Assembly (NCBI GenBank): GCA_947478535.1
Contig: CANJXD010000303.1
Location: 1 to 7,150 of the forward strand
Origin: Acetobacteraceae bacterium
GTDB taxonomy: Bacteria; Pseudomonadota; Alphaproteobacteria; Acetobacterales; Acetobacteraceae
DNA length: 7,150 bases
Reading direction: 5' to 3'
In this document: piece by piece, positions 1-5,359 of the stretch
Numbering within the stretch: position 1 is the first letter of the stretch
Layout: every line of letters begins with the position of its first letter
Position numbers and translations under genes: made by a program
The notes under the pieces: generated by a model
Told to the model about the DNA's origin: nothing
What the model saw: the letters and a program-made list of their open reading frames with translations, nothing else
Databases searched by the model: none

Positions 1-1
1 C

Positions 2-1288
2 CCCGGCCCGCTGCTGATGAAGCTGCCGCGCCTGGCGGAAGGGGAGGACCCGGCTTCCATCGTCTCCTTCGAGATGGAGCAGATGATCCTGCCGCGGCTG
101 ACCGGCCCGCATGTGCCGCGCTTCATCGCCAAGGGGGGCTTCGACGCGCAGCCCTACCTCGTGATGGAGCGCATCTCCGGCGGCAGCCTGCTGCCGGTGA
201 TCGAACGCCTGCCCGTGCCGGTGGAGGAAATCGCGGCGATCGGCGCGCGGGTGGCGGAGGCGCTGGATGCGCTGCATCGCCAGCATGTCGTCCACCTCGA
301 CGTGAAACCGAGCAACATCCTGATGCGCCCGGAAGGGGAGGCGGTGCTGGTCGATTTCGGCCTGTCCCGCCACGCGCAATTGCCGGATCTGATGGAGGAG
401 GAGTTCCGCCTGCCCTACGGCACCGCCCCCTATATGGCGCCGGAACAGGTGATGGGCGTGCGCCGCGAACCGCGCAGCGACCTGTTTGCCCTCGGCGCCA
501 TGCTGTATTTCTTCACCACCGGCACCCGCCCCTTCGGCGATCCGCAGCGCCTGTCGGGCCTCAAGCGCCGGCTGTGGAAGGACCCGGCGCCGCCGCGCCA
601 ATTGCGCCCGGATTGCCCGGAATGGCTGCAGGAGATCATCCTGCGCTGCCTCGAAGTGCGGCCGGACCGGCGCCATCCCTCGGCGGCGCAACTGGCTTTT
701 GACCTGCGGCATCCCGCGCAGGTGGCGCTGACGGCGCGGGCGCGGAAGCTGCAGCAGGACCCCTGGAGCGCGGTGATCCGCCGCCGTTTCCACCCCGACC
801 ATCGCGTGGAGTTCGGCCCGGCGCCGGAAGCCGCCGAAGCGGCACCGGCAGCACCCATCGTCGCGGTCGCCGTCGATGTCTCGGACCAGGATTCAGGGCT
901 TGCCGTGACGCTGCGGCGGATGGTGGGGGAGATCCTGGCGACGAAGCCGGGCGCGCGGCTCGCCTGCCTCAACGTGCTGCGGCAGAACCGCATCACGCTG
1001 GACACCACGCTGGATGAGCAGGGGCGCAACAAGCATGTACAGCGCTTGGCGGAGTTGAAGCACTGGGCGACGCCGCTCGGCCTGCCGGACGGGCGCATCA
1101 CCTTTCATGTTCTGGAATCCGTGAGCCCAGCGGATGCGCTGCTGGACTACCTGCGGATGAATGGCGTGGACCACATGGTGATGGGCGCGCGGGCGGCGTC
1201 GCTGAAGCGCCGCGTGCTGGGCAGCGTCTCCGCCGAGGTGGCGGCGGAAGCGCCGTGCAGCGTGACGGTGGTGCGCGCGCGGGGCTGA
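2..1288 (+). CDS. Ser/Thr protein kinase-universal stress protein fusion, 5'-partial
   Basis: Cytoplasmic protein kinase (Hanks type) with a C-terminal Usp domain. The frame is open from base 2, and the ATG at 17 is not the true start because it directly precedes the beta3 lysine (LLMK, K2 counting from that Met). The Gly-rich loop must therefore lie upstream of the window. Visible kinase motifs are the probable alpha-C Glu E21, catalytic loop HLDVKPSN (93-100, Asp95, Lys97, Asn100), DFG (113-115), APE (141-143) and SDLFALG (154-160). Position 94 is Leu, not the Arg of HRD, so this is a non-RD kinase, a type usually not dependent on activation-loop phosphorylation. A linker rich in Ala and Pro (about 268-280) leads to the Usp domain (281-420), which ends in the typical GSVS...APCSVTVVR. 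The Usp nucleotide loop is G-x2-A-x8-GS, not G-x2-G-x9-GS, so ATP binding is uncertain. No transmembrane segment is seen. The substrate is unknown. Confidence 0.9.
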   Translation, partial: PGPLLMKLPRLAEGEDPASIVSFEMEQMILPRLTGPHVPRFIAKGGFDAQPYLVMERISGGSLLPVIERLPVPVEEIAAIGARVAEALDALHRQHVVHLDVKPSNILMRPEGEAVLVDFGLSRHAQLPDLMEEEFRLPYGTAPYMAPEQVMGVRREPRSDLFALGAMLYFFTTGTRPFGDPQRLSGLKRRLWKDPAPPRQLRPDCPEWLQEIILRCLEVRPDRRHPSAAQLAFDLRHPAQVALTARARKLQQDPWSAVIRRRFHPDHRVEFGPAPEAAEAAPAAPIVAVAVDVSDQDSGLAVTLRRMVGEILATKPGARLACLNVLRQNRITLDTTLDEQGRNKHVQRLAELKHWATPLGLPDGRITFHVLESVSPADALLDYLRMNGVDHMVMGARAASLKRRVLGSVSAEVAAEAPCSVTVVRARG

Positions 1289-1301
1289 GGCCGCCAAGAT
1301 T

Positions 1302-1323
1302 CATTCAACTGAATGGTTGAATG
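1302..1323. promoter_or_regulatory. Operator site 1 (dyad), probable ArsR-family binding site
   Basis: A perfect 8-bp inverted repeat, CATTCAAC-N6-GTTGAATG, lies in the gap after the kinase stop codon. Its core (1305-1322) recurs at 1345-1362 with 16 of 18 bases identical. The right arm covers the predicted -35 hexamer of the arsR-type gene. A winged-helix homodimer such as the product of the next gene would be the expected ligand. The dyad is seen directly; the binding is inferred. Confidence 0.75.
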
Positions 1324-1345
1324 TTTTCAGCCGTGCGCATATGAT
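1317..1345 (+). promoter_or_regulatory. Predicted sigma70-type promoter of the arsR-SRPBCC unit
   Basis: TTGAAT (1317-1322) and TATGAT (1340-1345) are separated by exactly 17 bp. TATGAT matches 5 of 6 bases of TATAAT, and TTGAAT matches the TTGA core of TTGACA. Transcription would begin about 7 nt downstream, at or beside the A of the ATG at 1353, giving a leaderless mRNA. This is consistent with the absence of any Shine-Dalgarno sequence before the candidate starts at 1317, 1341 and 1353. Operator 1 overlaps the -35 element, and operator 2 overlaps the end of the -10 and the start site. Confidence 0.6.
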
Positions 1346-1362
1346 CAACCGTATGGTTGAAT
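1345..1362. promoter_or_regulatory. Operator site 2 (dyad) over the start codon
   Basis: TCAACC-N4-GGTTGA (1345-1360) is an inverted repeat whose centre is exactly 40 bp, about four helical turns, from that of operator 1. The 18-bp unit 1345-1362 differs from 1305-1322 at only two positions. It begins at the last base of the -10 hexamer and runs through the predicted transcription start and the first codons of the repressor gene, so occupancy should block initiation. Same-face spacing would let two dimers bind side by side. Confidence 0.7.
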
Positions 1363-1718
1363 ATCAAAGCCCGGCCCTGGATGCCATCTTCCACGCCCTC
1401 GGCGACGCCACGCGCCGGCGCATGCTGCGCGACCTTGCCGCGGGGGGGCGGAGCGTCGGCGAGTTGGCCGCGCCATTCTCCATTTCGCTTGCGGCCGCGT
1501 CGAAACACATCAAGGCCCTGGAACAGGCCGGGCTTATCCGGCGCGAGGTGCGGGGACGGACACATTTCTGCCGGCTTGAGCCCGGCCCCTTGGCCTCCGC
1601 CCATCGCTGGCTGGCCTTCTACGAAGGCTTCTGGACCAGCCGCCTCGACCTGCTCGAAGGCCTGTTGCGGGCGGAAGACGCGCGCAAGACCCCCATCCCC
1701 GAAGGAGACGACAGATGA
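1353..1718 (+). CDS. ArsR/SmtB-family winged-helix repressor
   Basis: A 121-residue DNA-binding repressor, a normal length for the family. The N-terminal helix (PALDAIFHALGDATRRRML, 7-25) is typical, followed by SVGELAAPF (34-42), the recognition helix around SLAAASKHIKAL (45-56) and the wing (about 62-77). It has a single Cys (C73) and lacks the ELCVC metal motif, so it belongs to the metal-independent type commonly found beside SRPBCC proteins. I chose the ATG at 1353 because the family usually starts just before this helix and because the predicted transcription start coincides with it. Alternatives are the ATG at 1341 and the TTG at 1317, neither with a ribosome-binding site. The stop codon overlaps the next start (ATGA, 1715-1718), indicating translational coupling. 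Autorepression through the two dyads is likely. The ligand is unknown. Confidence 0.9.
   Translation: MVEYQSPALDAIFHALGDATRRRMLRDLAAGGRSVGELAAPFSISLAAASKHIKALEQAGLIRREVRGRTHFCRLEPGPLASAHRWLAFYEGFWTSRLDLLEGLLRAEDARKTPIPEGDDR
1701..1707 (+). promoter_or_regulatory. Shine-Dalgarno site of the SRPBCC gene
   Basis: GAAGGAG lies 7 nt before the ATG at 1715, inside the end of the arsR-type gene. It is the strongest ribosome-binding site on the plus strand here and fixes the SRPBCC start. It also contrasts with the arsR-type gene, which has none. Confidence 0.8.
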
Positions 1719-2248
1719 CCGATCTCGCCGGCCTCGATCCCTATGGCAGCCTGACCGAGCCCGCCACGCTCACGATCAGCCGGCTTCTGCCCGGCCCGAT
1801 CGAGCGGGTCTGGGCCTATCTGACGGATGAAACTCTGCGCCGCCAATGGCTCGCCGCCGGGGCGATGGATCTCCGCATCGGGGCGCCCTTCGAATTCGTT
1901 TGGCGCAACGAGGAGATCAGCGATCCGCCGGGGGAACGGCCCGCGGGCTTCCCGGCCGAGCACCGGATGCAGAGCAGCATCATCGCCCTCGATGCGCCAC
2001 GGCTTCTGGTCATCGGCTGGGGCGTGGCGAGCGAAGTGACCTTCGAACTCTCTCCGAAGGGCGACCAGGTGCTGCTGACGGTCATCCATCGCCGCCTGCC
2101 CGACCGGGCCTCGATGCTGAATGTCAGCGCCGGCTGGCACGCGCATCTGGATGCACTCGTCGAGCGGCTGGCGGGTCGGGCGCCGACCTCCTTCTGGGAT
2201 GGTTGGGTACGGCTGAAGCAGGCGTACGAGGCGCGTCTGCCTATCTGA
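1715..2248 (+). CDS. SRPBCC (AHSA1/START-like) domain protein
   Basis: A 177-residue soluble protein of the Bet v1-like helix-grip fold. The family marker is an N-terminal strand followed by the PIERVWAYLTDETLRRQWLAAG stretch (28-49). Next come a strand-rich middle with FEFVW (59-63) and RLLVIGWG (96-103), then the SEVTFEL (106-112) and QVLLTVIHRRL (118-128) strands. The long C-terminal helix (about 138-153, GWHAHLDALVERLAG) closes a hydrophobic cavity in known members. No enzymatic residues can be assigned; relatives bind hydrophobic ligands or assist Hsp90. The gene overlaps the repressor gene by 4 nt. ArsR-SRPBCC pairs are widespread and the SRPBCC partner is often the regulated product, so a ligand shared with the repressor is a reasonable but untested guess. 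The 3' end overlaps the convergent M20 gene by 8 bp. Confidence 0.88.
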   Translation: MTDLAGLDPYGSLTEPATLTISRLLPGPIERVWAYLTDETLRRQWLAAGAMDLRIGAPFEFVWRNEEISDPPGERPAGFPAEHRMQSSIIALDAPRLLVIGWGVASEVTFELSPKGDQVLLTVIHRRLPDRASMLNVSAGWHAHLDALVERLAGRAPTSFWDGWVRLKQAYEARLPI

Positions 2249-3632
2249 AATCCGCCGCCTTCACCGCGCCCATGCGCCGCATCAGCGCGACCCAGGCGGC
2301 GAAGCCGTCCGGCATCGCGCTTTCGCGCCAGTTCTCATCCGGTGCGTGGAAATCCTCATCCGCCGTGGCGAAGGAGAACATGACGGTATCGAGGCCGAGC
2401 ACGCGTTTGACGATATCCGTCAGCGGCAGGGTCGCACCCATCCGCACGCGGAGTGGCGCCCGGCCGGTGGTGTCCTCCAGCGCGCCCTCGGCCGCGAGCA
2501 GCAGCGGGTGGGCATCCGGCACCGCCGTCGCCAGCGAACCATCCCGCGCGGCGCGGATGGAAAGCGTTGCACCCTTCGGGCAATGCGCCTGCAGGTGGGC
2601 GGTGACGGCGGCGGCGGCGCGCTTCGGGTCCTGGCCGGGGACCAGGCGCATCGAGATTTTCGCGTGGGCCTCGGCGGGGATCACGGTCTTGCCGCCGGCG
2701 CCGGTATAGCCGCCCCACAGCCCGTTGAGGTCGAGCGTCGGCTTCAGCCAGAGACTTTCGAGAAATTCTGCGGTGGTCCGCCCGCTCGGCGCGATGCCGA
2801 TCGAGGCATCATGCGCCGGGACATCGTAGGGGATGCGGGACAGCGCCTCCCGCTGGCTGTTCGTCGGCGGCGTCGCCCCTTCGGAGAAACCCGCGACGCG
2901 GATGGTGCCGTCTTCCTCGTGCAGTGTCGCCACCAGCCGCGCCATCGCGTGCAGGGCATTGGGGGCGACGCCGCCATAGCGACCGGAATGCAGATCCTTC
3001 GCCGCGGTGCGGAGCGTGACTTCCATCGCCATATTGCCGCGCGTCGCCACTGTCATCGTCGGCAGGTCGGCGCGCCAGCGGGCGCCATCGGCGGACAGCA
3101 CGGCATCCGCGCGCAGCCAGTCCCGATTCTGATCCAGGATTTTTGCCAGCGACGCGGAGCCGCATTCCTCCTCGCCTTCCAGCAGCACGGTGATGTTGCA
3201 GGGCAGCCGGCCTTCGACCGTGAGGAAGGCGCCGAGGGTTTCGAGGGCCAGCAGCGACGGCCCCTTGTCGTCCGAAACGCCGCGCGCGTAGAGCCGGCCG
3301 TTTCGCGCGGTCAGCGTGAAAGGGGCGGAGGTCCAGGCCTCCACCGGGTCCGGCGGCTGCACGTCGTAATGGCCATAGACCAGCAGCGTTGGTGCTTCAG
3401 GCCCAGCACCCTGCCAGCGCGCGGTGACCGCGGGATGCCCGCCGGCCCCGAGTTCGCGCGCACCCTCGAAGCCCATCGCGGTCAGCCGCGCGATCCACCA
3501 CGCCCGCGCCTCCGCCATGCCCTCGGCATAGGCGGGATCGGTGGAGACGGAGCGGCAGGCGATGAGATCGGCGAGCCGCTCGACGAACGCGGCACGCGTT
3601 GCCAGCAGGTGGTCCAGCACGGGGTCGGACAT
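2241..3632 (-). CDS. M20-family metallopeptidase (dipeptidase-like)
   Basis: A 463-residue cytoplasmic dizinc hydrolase of the M20 family, closest in pattern to the carnosinase/dipeptidase group, which cleaves dipeptides or N-acyl amino acids. Metal and catalytic residues are all present: YGHYDVQP (H88, D90), the bridging Asp in GVSDDKG (D121), EGEEECGS with the base Glu and metal Glu (E155, E156), D182 in SADG and H429 in DFHAPDE. The inserted dimerisation domain (about 195-310) carries KDLHSGRYGG, whose His215 matches the His that reaches across the dimer in carnosinases. No signal peptide is present. The ATG follows the upstream stop codon by 2 nt with a weak GGAAG 10 nt ahead, so translation is probably coupled. 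It is the last gene of the minus-strand operon. The peptidase fold is certain; the substrate is not. Confidence 0.92.
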   Translation of the reverse strand: MSDPVLDHLLATRAAFVERLADLIACRSVSTDPAYAEGMAEARAWWIARLTAMGFEGARELGAGGHPAVTARWQGAGPEAPTLLVYGHYDVQPPDPVEAWTSAPFTLTARNGRLYARGVSDDKGPSLLALETLGAFLTVEGRLPCNITVLLEGEEECGSASLAKILDQNRDWLRADAVLSADGARWRADLPTMTVATRGNMAMEVTLRTAAKDLHSGRYGGVAPNALHAMARLVATLHEEDGTIRVAGFSEGATPPTNSQREALSRIPYDVPAHDASIGIAPSGRTTAEFLESLWLKPTLDLNGLWGGYTGAGGKTVIPAEAHAKISMRLVPGQDPKRAAAAVTAHLQAHCPKGATLSIRAARDGSLATAVPDAHPLLLAAEGALEDTTGRAPLRVRMGATLPLTDIVKRVLGLDTVMFSFATADEDFHAPDENWRESAMPDGFAAWVALMRRMGAVKAADFR

Positions 3633-3634
3633 GG

Positions 3635-4657
3635 TCAGATCGCTTCCAGAAGCGCCCAGAAGGTTTCCCGGGATTGTTCCCGGCGGCCTTCCTCGATATC
3701 GGCGATCAGGCGGCCGACGGCGGAGAGCGCCGGCGTCGGGATGCCGTGCTCGGCGGCAAGGCGGGGCGTGATGTTCAACTGCGATCCCGCTTCCGTCTTG
3801 CGCTTGCGCACCGCGAGATCCCGCCAGATGCCGGAATGGGTCTTCGCGGATTGGGAGGTGAATTCGCGCAGCCAGGCGATGACGGCGATGGCCTCCGCCT
3901 CCGGCCGGCCCGGCGCGAAGGCCATGGGCTCATAGCCGCCGAAGCCGCGCGGCGTGACGCCACGGGCGAGTGCGGTCGCCACCACTTCGCGGCCGAGGGC
4001 GAGGAAGGCGGGCAGGCGGGCGGGGTCGGCGAAATTTTCGGTCATGCTGTCGTGGTTCAGCGCGGTCGCGAACAGCATCGCGCCATAGCCCATCTTGCCC
4101 CAGAGATAGGCCCAGATGTCGTCCGTCAGGATCGCATCCGGCTCGAACTGTTTGGCCAGATCGAACATCGCGCGGGTGCGGTCGCGGATGGACCCGTCGA
4201 TCTCCCCCACCACGAGGGAGCCTCGGCTGCCGTACAGGATACGGCCCGGCCCGTGCCAATCCGCGGAGAAATTCACGAAGCAGCCCATGGTGCGCTCGGC
4301 GCCCACGGCTTCGGCGATCTCCACCTCGTTCAGCCCGTTCTGGGCGGAGAAGACGAAGCCATCGGCGGCCAAATGCGGGGACAGCATTGGCAGCGCCAGC
4401 TTCGTCGCCTGCGCCTTCACAGCCAGGATGATGCGGGAATAGGTGCCGGTCAGCTCCGCCGGTGTGACGGCGGGGATGACCTGGCGAAACTCCTCCACCG
4501 GGCCGAAGATCTCAAGGCCGGTGGTGCGGCAGGCCTCGACATGCTCGGCGACGGTATCGACAAGCAGCACGTCATGCCCCGCCCGCGCCCAATAGGCACC
4601 GAGCGTGCCGCCGATGGCGCCGGCGCCCCAGATCAGGATCGGGTCGGCGGCACTCAT
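3635..4657 (-). CDS. Ketopantoate reductase (ApbA/PanE)-family oxidoreductase
   Basis: A 340-residue NAD(P)H-dependent 2-oxoacid reductase-like protein. The N-terminal Rossmann fold has GAGAIGG (11-17), VKAQAT (80-85) and QNGLNE (106-111), as in PanE. In the C-terminal helical domain the active-site Lys is best matched by K188 in WGKMGYG. PanE has KxxxN there, whereas this protein has Gly192 in place of Asn, so the substrate pocket differs. Later blocks (SGIWRDLAVRKRKTEA, 275-290, and HGIPTP, 304-309) match the family. It starts by ATGA overlap with the creatininase-like gene and has a good ribosome-binding site, GGAAGGA, 8 nt upstream. Its place in a catabolic cluster, not beside pantothenate genes, argues that it reduces or oxidises an operon-specific 2-keto or 2-hydroxy acid. 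The family is sure, the reaction is not. Confidence 0.88.
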   Translation of the reverse strand: MSAADPILIWGAGAIGGTLGAYWARAGHDVLLVDTVAEHVEACRTTGLEIFGPVEEFRQVIPAVTPAELTGTYSRIILAVKAQATKLALPMLSPHLAADGFVFSAQNGLNEVEIAEAVGAERTMGCFVNFSADWHGPGRILYGSRGSLVVGEIDGSIRDRTRAMFDLAKQFEPDAILTDDIWAYLWGKMGYGAMLFATALNHDSMTENFADPARLPAFLALGREVVATALARGVTPRGFGGYEPMAFAPGRPEAEAIAVIAWLREFTSQSAKTHSGIWRDLAVRKRKTEAGSQLNITPRLAAEHGIPTPALSAVGRLIADIEEGRREQSRETFWALLEAI

Positions 4658-5355
4658 GCCCAGGGTCCTTCCAGCGCTTCGCGGGTTTCCTCGACGCCGG
4701 CCTGCCAGATCGCGGCGGTGACGGCATCGGGCAGTTGCCAGGGGCCGCCGAAGGCACCGTCGCCGAGGATCTCCCGCACCCGTTGCGGGCCGCTGGCCTT
4801 CATCCGGATGAGGTCCGGCTTCGGCTTCACGCCGTCCGGTGCCGTGGCGTGGGGCAGGCGCGTCCAGGGAAAATTCTCGAACCAGTTGCCGTGGCTCGCG
4901 GAAGGGTCCGCCGCCATCGCCGCGGCCCAGGTGCGGGGCGCGTTGTACCAGTTGTGGAACTTGATCGAGAGCTCCGGCCGTTCCGTCATCATCTGCTGCG
5001 CCAGCGCGCCGACCGGCGCGTTGCCGCCATGCCCGTTGACGAGGAGGATGCGGCGGAAGCCGCTATTCGCCAGGCTCTCGATCAGATCCCGCGCCACCGC
5101 CAGCAACGTTTCCACACGCAGGGAAACGCTACCCGGAAAAGCCGCAAAATACGGGGCGAGGCCGAACGGCATGGCGGGGTAGACCGGCACGCCCAGCGGC
5201 GCGGCGGCTTCCAACGCCACGCGCTCCGCCAGGATGGCATCCGTGCAGAGCGAAAGCTGGGCGTGCTGTTCGGTGCTGCCGAAGGGCAGCACCACCCGGT
5301 CATCGCGGCGAAGATACGCCGCGATGTCGCCCCAGTTGCTGTCGGCGATCCTCAT
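4654..5355 (-). CDS. Creatininase-family amidohydrolase
   Basis: A 233-residue protein of the creatininase fold, whose members hydrolyse cyclic or linear amide bonds using two metals. Visible motifs are LPFGSTEQH (23-31), TDAILAERV (38-46), PFGLAPYF (63-70) and VNGHGGN (106-112). Likely metal ligands are E29, H31, D39 and H109. The first motif is one residue shorter than the usual EQHGxHLPxxTD: the second His is absent, and E29 and D39 are 10 residues apart instead of 11. HGG replaces the HYE of true creatininase, so hydrolysis of creatinine itself is doubtful. I chose the ATG at 5355, 4 nt after the binding-protein stop codon. An ATG at 5403 would add 16 residues that overlap the preceding gene and have no family character. 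No Shine-Dalgarno sequence precedes 5355, so coupling to the upstream gene is likely. Confidence 0.87.
   Translation of the reverse strand: MRIADSNWGDIAAYLRRDDRVVLPFGSTEQHAQLSLCTDAILAERVALEAAAPLGVPVYPAMPFGLAPYFAAFPGSVSLRVETLLAVARDLIESLANSGFRRILLVNGHGGNAPVGALAQQMMTERPELSIKFHNWYNAPRTWAAAMAADPSASHGNWFENFPWTRLPHATAPDGVKPKPDLIRMKASGPQRVREILGDGAFGGPWQLPDAVTAAIWQAGVEETREALEGPWA
4666..4672 (-). promoter_or_regulatory. Shine-Dalgarno site of the ketopantoate-reductase-like gene
   Basis: GGAAGGA on the minus strand, 8 nt before the ATG at 4657, lies inside the end of the creatininase-like gene. It supports the 4657 start and independent ribosome entry in addition to ATGA coupling. Confidence 0.7.
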
Positions 5356-5359
5356 GCCG

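Noticed and set aside
430..1101. A 223-codon minus-strand frame inside the kinase gene.
   Set aside because: It is Ser/Arg-rich with no motif, whereas the plus-strand frame contains the full set of kinase motifs.
1289..1301. A possible terminator after the kinase gene.
   Set aside because: The short gap contains no GC-rich hairpin followed by T residues. The only strong dyad nearby, 1302-1323, is AT-rich in its arms and recurs at the promoter, so it is better read as an operator.
1313..1360. A 15-codon mini-ORF starting with the ATG inside operator 1, a possible leader peptide.
   Set aside because: It has no ribosome-binding site, begins upstream of the predicted transcription start, and its ATG is explained by the repeated operator sequence.
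1317..1718. A longer repressor gene starting at the TTG at 1317 or the ATG at 1341.
   Set aside because: Both starts lie within or upstream of the predicted -10 element, lack a Shine-Dalgarno sequence and add residues outside the family core. The ATG at 1353 fits better, though 1341 cannot be excluded.
2346..3935. A 529-codon open frame on the plus strand, opposite the M20 and reductase genes.
   Set aside because: Its translation is Arg/Gly/Ala-rich with no recognisable domain, and it lies antisense to two genes with complete catalytic motifs. Long antisense frames are expected in DNA this GC-rich.
3599..5182. A 527-codon open frame on the plus strand across the reductase and creatininase genes.
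   Set aside because: It is a shadow of well-supported minus-strand genes, with low-complexity composition and no ribosome-binding context.
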